From Mycocentrospora acerina (taxonomy: Eukaryota > Ascomycota > Dothideomycetes > Pleosporales), in the NCBI GenBank assembly GCA_022701365.1, contig JAKUHH010000092.1, forward strand, positions 89,540 through 153,539: a stretch of DNA of 64,000 bases, in the 5' to 3' direction. The notes under the pieces were generated by a model that ran no database searches, was not told the origin of the DNA, and saw only the letters and a program-made list of their open reading frames with translations. Positions 44,270-56,344 of this stretch are shown here, piece by piece (position 1 is the first letter of the stretch; each line of letters opens with the position of its first letter). The position numbers and the translations under genes are program-made.

Positions 44270-47071
44270 ATGTCATACTATGACAATCCAGGCTTCGCCA
44301 GTACTGTGTCTGTAAGGTCTATATACGACTCCGGCCTCGTGAGCGACTCATCCGATTCTGCCTACACGCCACCTGATTCCAACGGGCACATGCCTTCCAA
44401 AACCGACGGGCTCATCAGCAATGCCGCCATAGACCTCAAGATCAAATACCTCGACCCTGTGAAAGAGTATGTTAAAGTCTCTCGTGATGATGCCACTTTG
44501 TATGCACGTCAAGTCCAACGCGACATTGTAGTCTTCCTTCAGGCTGTGTCGCCGATAAACTCAAAGTGTTTAGACACTCTGCAAGCTTGCCGCCGTTATC
44601 TTTACAACATGAGACACCAGCTTAATCAGGCACGGAATCAAAGCACCATTCCACGCTCCCACGCCATCACCAACGATATCTGTATCGAAGTTCTTCCAAA
44701 GCAAGACCATTCGAAAGACCTGTTAAATAGCAAAGAGCATACTGTACCTCCTCCACCACTCACAGTTCCCAAGACAGAGCACGCAGAGAACCATATTCAA
44801 AATAACAGCTTCAACATACCCAGTCAATTCATAATTCCTTGCACTACACAGCCGCACTATGACACCCACCCTCAAATTGCTAATGCTCAGCGCGAACGAG
44901 GCCAAAGTTTTCTCCCGTTTCCAGAAGCAACATACGCCGCTGTCATGGGCAAGACTGGTTTGACAGAAGACGTAGGGTATTCACCTACGCACCGTAGAAA
45001 GCAGTCTGGGTTCTCTTCCCTACGTATGGGAGAGAAGGTTCGAGATGGTAGTATCGAAGGGTTGGGAGATGTCCACACCACGAGAAATTTTAACAACTCG
45101 ACATGGCGATCTGGCACTCGTGAGAACTCACCCGAACCGGGCATTTGGGGAGAATACTGTGATGACTACTTGCACAACCCTGAGCAGAAAGTTTCTCATA
45201 TATCGCACAGCAGGAATCTCACCAACGAAACCCCGCACTCTACTACCCAGTTCACCACCCATCGATCTGATTCAAAGGTAGACGCAATCGATGAGACCAA
45301 TAAAAAGGTGAGAGACTCTCAGGAAAAGTCTCCATCTGTCTCTAGCACAGCGAACCTCCACGGAAAGCACGAGTACAACGATCGTGAGAAACGCTTGCTT
45401 ACTTCTCTTGGGTTCGAAGAGTGTCACGATTGTGACACGTGGATTCGCCCGTCGTCAAAGGGTCGTTGTTCGGCATGCGGTGCCTATCCTCTCAATACAT
45501 TTGTGCGCACGCGTTCGAATTCGCAGATTAGAGATTGTGTCGCTACTGAAGACGAAGAATGGGTTTCTCAGATGCTAGAAAGGCTCAAGAATCCAGAACA
45601 TTCCGAGACTCATCGTAATTGGCCTTGCCCATCCTTAGATGATCAGAGCAATATCACCGACACCACGGACGAATATGAAAATGCTGAAAGCGATGCAGAC
45701 GATGCAGAGACATCTTTGAGAATTGCGTTTGATACTATTGGTCTGAGTGAATACAAATCCGTCAACCGGGAGCTGCTAAGGAAACATGTGTGTGCTTTCG
45801 CCAGTATTGAACCTGAGCGTGGCTCAGTTTTCCAGCGTTGCAGCAAAGTAATCAAGAAACATCAAGCAAAGAACAACACCTGGCAGACCGTCCTCATTGG
45901 CGATGAACAGCCTGAGTTAAAAATAGAGGTCGTTTCTTATGTCGACGCTCTTAAAGCTGAAGAGCAAAAGGTACGCACTGACTCTGAGGCTCTTCTGAGA
46001 AGTTCGTGCAGTATCTCTGATTTCGATCAGAACAGCTCAGTATGCAACGAAGATCTCATAGATTCAGAGTCAAACCATCGCGGTAATGAATACTGGGGCG
46101 TAGAAGATCTTTTGAAATACGTGGACAATTATGACCCCCAAAATTCAACTGGAATTCAGAGCATCGCTTGGACATGGGACAAAGACATGGACCGGATTCT
46201 TATGCACTTTAAGACCAATGTTCCAGGAATGTCTTGGGCTCAAATTGGAGAAGACCTGGGCATTCCTGCCACAGCTTGCAAGCGGCGATTTTCGAAGATT
46301 AGACCCAAGAACTGGAACATCGACACGAACAAATCTGCAACTGTCGAGGATGTAGCGCAAAAAGTTGAGATTCACGCCGAGACTCCTGCGTCTTGCATCA
46401 ACACATCTGGGCAAGGCGATCTCTCAGGTCTTAAAGGCTATGATTGGGCATGTGATACTCGTTTGAATAATTCTGAAGCCGATTGGGGAATTCCCCGGCC
46501 AGGCTTGTGGGGTGCTTGCAACGAGGAACCACTTGCATTTGGGAACACAGTTAATGAAAGGGACCCTTTGGACGCCATCAACCCTGTGCCACAACAAAAC
46601 GTCGACGATACTTGGGGTTTTACTCCAAACAACCCTGATCGCGATATGACCGAGCCGTGGCGTGGTAGTTCGGAGACCTTACCCGTACAAAGCTCTTGGT
46701 TACGCCCGAACTCCGCTGTCAACGATGAAGACAAGACTTCGAACAGATCCGCTAATATCTTCACTCCCCCAACTTATACTATCACGTATCACAGCATCAT
46801 CAAGTTCGGCGACAAGGAGCTTCGCGTTCCGATCAGCAGTAGGCATGTCTCCGGTCCTATGAAGGCTGTTGTTGAGAAAGATATGAGGAAGGTGTGGAAG
46901 TGGGTGCAGGACAAAGATCTCGGAAACAATATTGGTCTCCAGGATGCGTTTAATTTAGCAAAGGATATCCGTCAGGATATGGAGAACGATTCAGATGAGG
47001 ATTCGGATGACGACTATACCATTTCGACTTGCGAAAGCTGTGGTGAGCTAATCCTTGACTGCATCTGCTAG
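44270..47071 (+). CDS. Large unassigned protein with zinc-ribbon-like and SANT-like segments
   Basis: One uninterrupted frame of 933 residues from the ATG at 44270 (MSYYDNPGF). The first 380 residues are mostly polar and probably disordered. Near 385-405 there is CHDCDTW...CSACG, spaced like a zinc ribbon. Around 630-690 a Trp-rich helical segment (ending AQIGEDLGIPATACKRRFSK) resembles a SANT/Myb repeat, the DNA-binding or histone-tail fold. A more ordered block (YTITYHSIIKFGDKELRVPI) follows, then an acidic stretch and a Cys-rich end (CESCGELILDCIC). These pieces point to a nuclear, chromatin- or transcription-linked role, but that is inference and I do not recognise the family. Confidence 0.8.
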   Translation: MSYYDNPGFASTVSVRSIYDSGLVSDSSDSAYTPPDSNGHMPSKTDGLISNAAIDLKIKYLDPVKEYVKVSRDDATLYARQVQRDIVVFLQAVSPINSKCLDTLQACRRYLYNMRHQLNQARNQSTIPRSHAITNDICIEVLPKQDHSKDLLNSKEHTVPPPPLTVPKTEHAENHIQNNSFNIPSQFIIPCTTQPHYDTHPQIANAQRERGQSFLPFPEATYAAVMGKTGLTEDVGYSPTHRRKQSGFSSLRMGEKVRDGSIEGLGDVHTTRNFNNSTWRSGTRENSPEPGIWGEYCDDYLHNPEQKVSHISHSRNLTNETPHSTTQFTTHRSDSKVDAIDETNKKVRDSQEKSPSVSSTANLHGKHEYNDREKRLLTSLGFEECHDCDTWIRPSSKGRCSACGAYPLNTFVRTRSNSQIRDCVATEDEEWVSQMLERLKNPEHSETHRNWPCPSLDDQSNITDTTDEYENAESDADDAETSLRIAFDTIGLSEYKSVNRELLRKHVCAFASIEPERGSVFQRCSKVIKKHQAKNNTWQTVLIGDEQPELKIEVVSYVDALKAEEQKVRTDSEALLRSSCSISDFDQNSSVCNEDLIDSESNHRGNEYWGVEDLLKYVDNYDPQNSTGIQSIAWTWDKDMDRILMHFKTNVPGMSWAQIGEDLGIPATACKRRFSKIRPKNWNIDTNKSATVEDVAQKVEIHAETPASCINTSGQGDLSGLKGYDWACDTRLNNSEADWGIPRPGLWGACNEEPLAFGNTVNERDPLDAINPVPQQNVDDTWGFTPNNPDRDMTEPWRGSSETLPVQSSWLRPNSAVNDEDKTSNRSANIFTPPTYTITYHSIIKFGDKELRVPISSRHVSGPMKAVVEKDMRKVWKWVQDKDLGNNIGLQDAFNLAKDIRQDMENDSDEDSDDDYTISTCESCGELILDCIC

Positions 47072-47400
47072 ATTGTGGAGAGTTGAAGGGACAGAAGTGA
47101 ACGCGGCCACAGCGGGGGCATCTCAACCACATGTATTGGATAATTGGAATTGTGGTGTAATGCAAATCATGGCTACATACACTAGTTGGGACTAGATGGA
47201 GCATTTGGAAGAAAGCCAATATGTGATTTCGCATGGCACATCTAGACCGGATGGCATTCATAGTCAGATTCATCTCTCAAGATGATTACCTTTGATATAA
47301 TGATAACTTTGGTAGTAGGAATTACAAATCCAGCACATGCTTTACAGATACATATATCGTAAATTTGTACATATAGGTCTATGTTTCAAAGACACTCCCG

Positions 47401-49003
47401 CTACACTCTAACCTTGAAATTCAACCCAGTAATCGTACATCTCGCCAGGATCAGAATCAGAGTTCCAATCAACACGGCCGAACCCGCAAAAATCTGTGCA
47501 GTCAGATAATTACCTCCTCGACTCTGCACAAGCGCACCTGCAATAGGCGGGCCAATAAACATACCGAACCCCACAATCGAAAAGCCCTGTCCATTCCTCG
47601 TCCCCACCTTCGACATATCCTTTGTCAAATTGGTCAACACAGCAGGGAAGATGCCTTGAAATCCAGCGACAAAGAACCCGTACGTGACAGCCCAGGCATA
47701 CAAACCCCCCTCGCTTTTGACAAGCGGCCAGAAGTAGAGGATAATAGTGGAGATGGCACAAGCGGGAATCAAAACGTTGCACGCTCCGAAATATTTGTCT
47801 GCAAAGTAGGATGGAATCAAGCGTCCTATGACGCCGATTCCATTCAGAACAAGTAAGATGTTGATGGATGTGCTGTAGGGGAGGTGCAGAACTTGCACTG
47901 CATAGGAGCTGATGTAGTAGAAAGCGAAGTATTGACCGAGGGAAATGAGAAACACAGCCAAAATGAACAAGCTGTATGGCAACTCTCTGAATGCACTGAG
48001 TTCGAGAAACGGCCCTGCTTTCCTCGGTGGCAGACGTGGCTTCAATAGTGAACAGTAGCATGCCCCGAGACTAAGCATGATAAATCCTATCACCCTCACT
48101 GTCCACGGGAACCCAATTTTCGGTAGCAACTGTCTGGCGATAGTAGGATACACAAGACCTCCTGTTGAAGATCCACTTGCCATGATTGCTAGCGCAACGC
48201 TCCGATTCTTAGCAAAGTACGTGCTGATAAGCGATATGCAGGGTGCGAATTGCATGCCACAACCCATTCCGATCATCACGCCCTGCGCAAGGAAGAGTTG
48301 GTAGTACTGTGTGCATAGACTAGTCATGAACATGCCTAGCGCGCCGAGTAGCACGCCCGTGATGACAGAGTGGTAAAAGTATCCTGCGTCGAACATGCGG
48401 CCGGTGAACATGCCGAGGGAGAAATGGCCGAGCATCTGTATGCTGCCGATCCATGACACGGCGGAAGGCTCCAAGTGCAATTCAGTGGTGTAGTAAGCCT
48501 GGAAGACGCCAAATGAGGCTATAAGTCCCCAGGTATTGAAAATCTAGGTTCACAATCAGCCATAATTCAATTTTCTTGTCACCATTAGTTCCACCAGAAA
48601 AGCTATGCGTTGGGGTTGTTGATATAAACTGAAGGATTTGAGTGCGGAAAAGAGGATGCTAATTTCCGCCAAGATTTAATATGAGAGACAAAACAGAAAG
48701 GCGGTCACGTACAACCAGATGTCCCATGCAAGCTTGTGTCCAAGCCTTAGAACCTCCATCTGGGGGAGGTCCAGGGTTGACGAGATTGGCATTGGATGGG
48801 CCAGTGATTGTTTTAATAAGACCAATAGGGCCTTTTTTGTTTCTCGAACGATGAGATGTTTGTGTCGGTATCCTTGCAATCTCTTCCTCTTCACGTGTGT
48901 ACGGTTTGTGCGAAGAGGTATAGTTGACATCGTCATGTAATGCATTGCTTTGATTTTCTCTGGTATCGGGTAACGCCCTTTCGACGTCTGAAATAGTTGC
49001 CAT
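47401..49003 (-). CDS. MFS transporter, monocarboxylate (MCT) type
   Basis: Two exons, 49003-48713 and 48543-47401, with a 169-bp intron, give 477 residues. A long polar N-terminus leads to PPPDGGSKAW, the PDGG-x-AW signature of fungal MCT-like transporters. About 12 membrane helices follow, including FNTWGLIASFGVFQAYY (helix 1), ASGSSTGGLVYP (helix 4 loop) and GRLIPSYFADK between the halves. Substrates of this family include monocarboxylates, and riboflavin or other compounds in individual members, so the substrate is open. It converges on the 933-residue protein gene, with 329 bp between stop codons. Confidence 0.9.
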
Positions 49004-50270
49004 ACTAAAGATATGGCGACAGCTGATGTCGAGTCTGGCACGATATGTATGGCGTTGGATTAAGCTTTATAAAGCAGAAAGTATGCCTATGACTGAGAAG
49101 TGAGAAGTTTCCCGACGTCAACCAAGAACGCCGGCCGCGGAGGCTAGTTCGCTTTGGTACAGTCATTCGAAGCATTCTCGAAGCCTTTCTGCATATCTGA
49201 TGATACCGGACCAATTGCAGGTGTGGAGCTGCAATGAACGGTAAGCCTGAGGTCGACGATCTCTGGAAGCTCGGCATTTTCGCCGTATTTATAAGCGGGG
49301 CTAATCCTTTCCAGGGCGAGTCATGACAATCATGGTTTGTGATGATGAGAGCTATATATGCGAAGGACTTTGGTTGCACATAATTGATTCATGTACGCCA
49401 ACGCAGCGGTGAGTTGCAATGCTTATAAATGATGCGGTAGAATTGACAGCGAAGTTTACGCATGTGGGTGAGAGATGGAGACGCCCGAACCTATTTCTGA
49501 TCTTTGAGGATCACTCATTTCCTAAGTTTCGCGACGGAAAGATACAAGGCTTGGGTCCTGTTGAAGCAACCAATGACATCCATATTCATGCCAGCTGTCA
49601 CGTGATTATGAATTCGCCGATCTCGGACGTACAAGGAGAAGTCAAGACATTTGCGGTGAATGACTGAATAAATATGGCGTTTAGAGAGAGTAGAGTTTAG
49701 CCTGCAGGTGGCTTTAACGATCTACAAGCAGGTGCATGGGTTGGGGTGCACACTTGCGTTGGGAGAGGCAGTTGAGTTGCAACAGTTCACGACTGGAGTT
49801 GCGTCAAACATTGTATTATAACAAAAGGCATTAGTAGGATGAATCTTTTTTTACGTTAAATTTCAAATACTATACGTAATGACAACTTTTGCTCCTCCGG
49901 TGCTTAGTGCAACCCCCTACATGCAACCTTGCTCATGTGCAAACATGCAATGCGAATACATGTATGGCAAAAGATAATAAAACAAAAGGTTATTGAAAAT
50001 ATATGGGAGGCAAAACACAAAAAGCTTTTCCCATGTGAAGAACGAAGACTGCGCCGGAATTTGACAATTGGGTTCGTAAGTCAACGAGTTAGATGACTAT
50101 GGGGTATTCGTGAAGTTTTTGCAGTTGTAGAACAAGACTCAGGTATTTGTATGAAGTTTACCGTAATTGGGTGCGAAGATGCGCAGCTGGAAAAATCCTT
50201 GAATAAATGGGTAAGTGTGAGATATGACGTCGTAATCGATATCGATACTCTCATACCAACACGCAACCAA
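49004..50270. other. 1.27-kb spacer upstream of the MFS gene
   Basis: Contains the promoter of the MFS transporter and the 3' end of the minus-strand ACT protein gene. Short open frames are present but none looks like a protein. No repeat stands out. Confidence 0.5.
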
Positions 50271-51695
50271 TCAATCCAGTGCCGTCAATGCCCCATTTGC
50301 TGCACCTTGTAGTGCATCCAAGGCTCGCTCCAAGTCTTCTTCTTCAACCATGACGGTCCCAGCACGGGCTGTGCTTAGATAACTCATCTCTACAGGGCTT
50401 TGGATCTGACCAGTCGTGCCTCCAGTCAAGCGACCAGCTACGCCGCAGACGATACCAGTGCTCTCCATGGGGAGGTTACGAAGATCAAGCGTGATTGGCG
50501 TAAGGTAGTCTTCTTTGGAGCCTAGCAGAATGTCTCGTGGGAAGTTTGGAAGTAACGTGTGGTCGAGGAGTAGCGACGCAGGCTCAGTGTCGGTCAAAGT
50601 GAGGGATAAAAATTTCGGATATGGTGGGGAGATGAGGCATTTTACAAGGCCAAGATGGAGCGCATCGTCTGCGGTACCCGTCGTGCCATTACGGTTGCGG
50701 CTTTGGCTCATTCCGTTCGCACCGTCCCTACGACTGGCACACTGTACAAGACGAATGCCTGCGTGGACGGTGGGAACGATGTTTCGGCGCTTAAGAGTGG
50801 CAAATGTTCTGACTTGTAGCTCCGATATCGTCGCAGGTGGAGGTGTACTGGGCGAATGAACCTCGATGGATGCAGATGAATGCTTGCGGCTGTGGTGGTA
50901 CGGATTGACGTATGAAGATGTATGATCCTCAAACTGGAATCCTTGCTGTTCTAGTGCATGAACAACCTGTGCTCGATGACGACACGGGACCAGGATGTAA
51001 TCTGAAAAGTATGTAGTGATGAAGAAGATGGAACTAAGTAAGTGTGAGTGATCATCTTGACATGAGGCGATTATCAATACTCACATCCCAGCTAGAGCAA
51101 GAGGACTCGTGAGTTCAAGCACTCGCTGGCCTGCATCAAGTCCTTCGCCGTCAACCTGCATGACAATGAAGTCATCAGAAGTGATGTGAACCTGGCTCCT
51201 CGACTGTGTACTTAGCAAATCGAGCACTGGGACGAACAACTCCTTCGCAAGTGTCCGTGAACAAACCACCGAGCACTCGATCGGCGTAATGGATATGTTT
51301 ACGAAAGGGTGTTCGTATGGCCAGTCCACAGGAGGCTGAACGGCACCATTGTTATCGGAGATGCCGTTACGGGACGCATTAGGCAGAAGTAGCTGTAAGA
51401 TGGGTTGAAGAAAGTTTGTGTACAGATGCAGTGGTATGTGTATGAGAGCAAGATGCGTATCCTTTGAGGTGATCATGTTAGCAGAGAAACGTCATGTAAA
51501 ACGTTGTGTGCGGGAGGCAAAACATAAAAGAATCTTATGAAAGTCCCTGCATTCGGGCCTACATGAGGCTGAGCCAGGCATACGCAAAAGGAAATAGCCT
51601 GGTAAATCTACTGCATGCATGGCCCGAAGGAAGCAAGAGGGGATACACACCAAAAACTGGATATTTGCGCTCAACAGGGTCATAGACGAATCCAT
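50271..51695 (-). CDS. CASTOR/GATS-like ACT-domain protein
   Basis: Three exons: 51695-51651 (15 codons), 51461-51085 and 51033-50271, giving 394 residues. The first join produces NIQFLDTHLALIHIP and the second SPLALAGISIFFITTYFSDY. The latter is the signature ACT motif of the CASTOR/GATS family, which in mammals includes the arginine sensor CASTOR1 of the mTORC1 pathway. A second, similar half contains a Ser/His-rich insertion and an ACT-like C-terminal region (SPVEMSYLSTARAGTVMV). Amino-acid sensing in fungi is inference from the family; ligand residues cannot be judged by eye. A 189-bp intron separates the first exon. Confidence 0.85.
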
Positions 51696-54680
51696 TATGC
51701 CCGATAAAGATAGTTTGCTTGATGACGAACGATCGTGTTGTTGTGCGCGGCTGCACCTTCCCCCAATGTGGCAGGTACAGATCTGACCACTTCTGCAAGC
51801 CAAGAGCCAAAGAAGGCTCAGGAACAACCGAAGAACCAAGCGTATCGGAGCTGAATTTTGCTCACAGAAGTATTGTGTGTATAAAAAGTGATGATAACCA
51901 GATAGGCTGGAGTAGTGGCTGCTGCAAGTGCGGGGGTTGGAGCACTATCTGTTGATGTGTTCCTGTCCGACGGGCCAGTGAGAAGTATTGTTCTTGAAGC
52001 CGAAATTCATCCCAGAGATTTGATTTGAAAAATGGTGCACACTGAAGCCGTAAAATATTGCAAGAACCGGGGATGATAAAGTAGCTGGGCCTGGAAAGTG
52101 ATGGACGGGAACGTTGTCTCGAGATCACCACAGAATGGTCCACAGGGGAGGACCGGAACAAATGCTGTTAGTGAATTGCTGACGTCTGGGTCGGCAGGGG
52201 CGGCTGTCGTCTAGGGTTCGGTAGAGATGCAGCGTGGGGATGTACACTACGCCTCCGCGATTGGCTGGCGACGTCGTGAATGCTATAGCGAGAGGAGAAA
52301 TATGGTCAAAACCAGGGTACTTTCTGCAGGCACGCGGGGTGAGCTGAGTGCGTGGGGGGTTGGATCGGCCAGGAGCTGTGAAGGCGGCTAGACGCAGAAA
52401 ATAGGGCCTGCGCGTAGAGCAATCGTTGCTGCTGACAGTGCTAAGCCCAAGGGTGATGAGAGATGTATGCCTGAACACGGGTCACGAGGCAGCCGTCAAG
52501 GGTGAGAGGAAGTCAGTTATCTGGGACACAAGAAATTTATGTGATCTAAAGCGCCGGGGTGGAGCTAGATCGTGGGAACGATAATCGGAGTGGTGACTCG
52601 AACCACAGACAGTCCGAGAATTTTCTACAACCGCGCATGTCCGGCATTCTAACAAACCAGAAATATGACACAAGAGGCCGCCGGCGAGAAGAGAGCCAAC
52701 GAGTAGATGATGGGCGCCTTGCTGCGAGCGTGCCAGACATCGGAAACCAGCGACGACATGCCATGCGCGTGTTGCTGCTGGGTCATGCAGTAGCAGTCGA
52801 GTCGCATGGCGGAAAAAGCGCCTGTGCGCTGCTATCACTCTGCATTAACAACAACCTCTCGACCTTGCACACCATCCGGCCCGTACCTGAGCGTACCTGA
52901 TCAAAAGCGGACCGGGGTGATGACATCACGCGACACGAAAGGCATACTGCCGCTCGAGGGTGGCCAAGTGAGCTTTTGCTTGTATAGATAGATACATGCA
53001 GAACTGGCCATTGCATCCTCGCCTGCTCCGGCTAGCCGACCCAAGACTACCCTCTATTTCTCCGGCAACCATTCGCGACGACAGTCGGCACGGCAAATGT
53101 ATAATGTGTTAAGGATTGCATGCATGATGTGCACATGCTGTCCCTGTCTGCTCCGGTAGACAGCCGAGCATCCTTATGCCGAACAGCGCGGATAGCCGCC
53201 GTCGTCTGTCTTTATCTATCTCTCTTTATCAACGTCGCGGCACGCGCCATGATGCAATGTATCATCTTCCGGCTCTGGCTATGTACGAATAGAGTTCATT
53301 CGCATGGGATCAAAAGCCGGAAAAAGTCAAGGTGCTTCACTTTCCAGAGTCAGACGACACAGGTCGCGCTACCCCGCAATATTTGCTGTACTCATCTCGC
53401 CTGTGCATTCGTAACATTGCCTCAAGTTGCATTTCACTGGACAGGCTCGCTATGACGTGCGCCGGTTCCCCAGATCACAAACGGGTACCCGCAGCTCGCA
53501 AGCATCCACAGTGGGTCACGGCACAGTGGCACGGCTGGCCATTTCACTATTATAGGCAGCCCACAATGATGACGAGGACTTCTTGCAAGACGCATCCCAC
53601 GTAGTGTCGTATACTCATGCAGAGCAATCTCATCATGCACTCTGCGACGCGAGTGTGTGGGGGTTTCTGCTTTGCCAGCTCATCCAAAAAAAATTCACTT
53701 CCCATCACGCGCACTGTAAATCTTAAATCATGCCACCGACCTATCACGATACCAGCAGGTGAGAAATATAACCAACGCTTTGGATATAGACCTTAGCGTG
53801 TAGAAACCCAGAAAGTAAGCCAGTGGTGTGGCCTCGTTCAATATTGGATTGCACGAGAACAACTGACATGTGTCCTCTTTTGGGCTCCAACACTTCAATG
53901 TTGCACTGCATCAATGAATAAAATACTTGCTAGATTTGTATTTCCTGCTGTAAGCTCTAGGCATGCCTAGAAGGAGCTCGCCATTTCCCGTCCTGCGACA
54001 AGCAGCAAGGGAGGACCGCATTTGTCAATATGAACTTTTGTGCGATAGCTTACGTATTTTGAACCTTGCTTCATTATGCCAAAGATCGCTAAGTCGATAT
54101 CAGGTTTGCGAACAGAGTATTCTTGATCCTCATAGGCTAATTACCCGCAAACAATATTTTCTAGAGATCAGTATCTCCACCATTGACTAGGGTAATACCT
54201 TCGCCACCACAGGGCGCATTCTTTTGCTCACAAAGTGCAGACAAAGGGACACGTCAAGAGTAGGATAAGCCATGTTGGGTCCATGCTGAAGCCACTCTGG
54301 GTTTACAGGTTGGCTGAGCAAAACAACACAAGCGTGTTGATAACGAAGCTATGTCCGCAACCTGAACCCTGGCGCTTGTCCAGAACAACAATGAACCAAC
54401 AGGAGCAACTGCAAGACCAACAATAGACGAAATGCCAGTGCTGAGGTGGCTGTGTCTGCTTAGGCCAACCGCCCCAGCCTTACGATCCTTCCGCCCTATT
54501 GTTTGTCTGCTGCTATTTCGGTAGGAATGCAAAATGCATATACATTATCTTTAAAGACATTCGTTTTAAATAACACATCGCATATTCCAAAAATCTCTTC
54601 AAAAATCTTGACCACGACCAAGAAAAAACATCACTTTCCCTTCCCAAACATCAAAAAATCCTCCACCAAAACAATCAGCA
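51696..54680. other. 3-kb gene-poor region
   Basis: No open frame of credible length or composition appears on either strand, and no tRNA, repeat array or transposase motif was noticed. The left end should hold the promoter of the ACT-domain gene. A long regulatory region, a non-coding RNA or a decayed element are all possible. Confidence 0.5.
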
Positions 54681-55049
54681 ATGTGTCTCCACATAACACG
54701 CATCCTCTCCAGACCCGCACACCTCCCCTTCAAATCCGCAATGGAGAGCCTCTTCGAGCCGTTCTTCAGCTACCCTCCTCCAATACAAAATATCGCCGAG
54801 AAGCTCGACATCAAATCGCCCCGCACACCCAGCAGCACACCGAGGCTACCCAGCACATCCCGGATGGTCAAGAGTCCCCCGCGGCAAGACCTCAACGAGC
54901 TGTATTTGCTGTGGGCTGGTGACGTCGAAGTGCCTGTTGCCTCTCCCTCGGCAGCAACACAAACATCTCACAATGCATCTTCGCTCGCTCCTGCAAAGGA
55001 ATGGGATGGTCGGCGCGACTCGTGCCAGTCACGGTCTTCTGGGCCGTGA
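54681..55049 (+). CDS. Small hypothetical protein
   Basis: 122 codons from ATG at 54681; a second in-frame ATG at 54741 would give a 102-residue product. The middle (MESLFEPFFSYPPPIQ, then LNELYLLWAGDVEVP) reads like a real short protein with a Pro/Ser-rich surround. There is no signal peptide, membrane helix or known domain. The family is not recognised and expression evidence would decide. Confidence 0.45.
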   Translation: MCLHITRILSRPAHLPFKSAMESLFEPFFSYPPPIQNIAEKLDIKSPRTPSSTPRLPSTSRMVKSPPRQDLNELYLLWAGDVEVPVASPSAATQTSHNASSLAPAKEWDGRRDSCQSRSSGP

Positions 55050-55670
55050 AAAGAAAGGGAATGGATCGGATGGAGTAGAAAGAAAATTATGAATTATGAA
55101 ATTTGGGTTGGGGAAATCCGGGGGGCTTGGGGGGCTTGAATACTCTCACCATTTGCGTCTGGGTTGATTGAATGGAACATCTGAGTTGCTTTGATTATTG
55201 TGGTGGTGCATGGCGATGCACCTGTGTGGTAAAGACTGTAGATGCTATCTGCTCAAAGGATGTCATCACGGACCGAGTACGCGCATGCAGTCGAGAATGA
55301 AGACTATCGGGAGGGTTGGAGTAAAACAGAGCGCAGATGGCAGGTGTAATAAAAGGTAGCGTGGCGGCAGTGTAACGAGGCAGAGCAGCTTATCCGTGCG
55401 AGGATGCGGCAACAAAATAGATACCCAGCACACGAATAGACGAAATAATAGAAGATTTTTCAAATCCATTCTTGACGCAGGTGCTATATCCCCGGCCTCA
55501 AAAGACCAAGCAGTGACGCAGCAGCCAAAGCCCGTCTACAACATGCCCCATACGCCGTAAAACGCCGTGCCATATCGTGCCATTTTTCCCCATCCACCTC
55601 ATCTCCAGATCTTCATATCATCGCACACATCTCGCCCCAAATTCCCCTCTCATTCCATTCCTTGCATCCT

Positions 55671-55981
55671 CTACGACGTCTCGGCAATCTTGTTCTCTGC
55701 CGTACATTAGCCCGTATTCTCTCGCCCTGTGTCCCCGCCTATCCACGCGCTTCGCATTTTTTTTACGGCGCGCGCACGGGAAGAGGAAAGAAAAACTCAC
55801 TCTGCTGCGTAAGAAGCAGACCGTAGCGCTTCTTGATGGTGACGCGGTGCCTTGAGTACTTGTCGTCTGGGGAGAAGCGCGCAGGGTGCGCGCTCTTGGA
55901 GACGTCGCCGTCAATGACCTTCTTCAGCGTGTAGATGCGCTTGCTGGGGTTTTGCGGGTCGGGGATGAACATGAGATGCAT
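55671..55981 (-). CDS. NOP10: H/ACA snoRNP subunit Nop10
   Basis: Two exons, 55981-55801 and 55696-55671, give 68 residues. The sequence begins MHLMFIPD and contains RIYTLKKV and KSAHPARFSPDDKYSRHRV, almost diagnostic of Nop10, which holds the pseudouridine synthase Cbf5 in H/ACA particles for rRNA pseudouridylation. The second exon adds only KNKIAETS after a 104-bp intron with a CTAAT branch site; this join is less certain than the first exon. It diverges from LCL2 across 363 bp. Confidence 0.93.
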
Positions 55982-56344
55982 GCTGCGGGGTGGTTAGTCG
56001 CGTTGACGTATGAATGGCGGATCAAAAGGAGAACGAACGCGGCGGTTTATTTGGACGAGGTAGGTGCGTGGTGGGTGTTGGGGTCGTTGGAGGTGCTGGT
56101 GTTGCAGGTGAGGGAGCTTGCAATTCTTTGCCCGTGCGGACATTTTCTGCGGACCACCGAGCTCTTTGGGCTTGGCGGGAAGGGAGGTCCCTGCGCATGT
56201 GGCCGACGCGCGTGTTTGCCCTGTTTGCACACCCGACATCCATGCTTGTTGGAAAGTCCACATCACCGTTTACAACTCCACATACTTACACTACGCACTA
56301 CGCCCACTTTACGACATAATCAGCATCTCTCTACACTGAGAACC
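55982..56344. promoter_or_regulatory. Divergent promoter between NOP10 and LCL2
   Basis: A 363-bp interval between the two start codons. No gene is seen; the long frames crossing it lack motifs. Confidence 0.5.
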
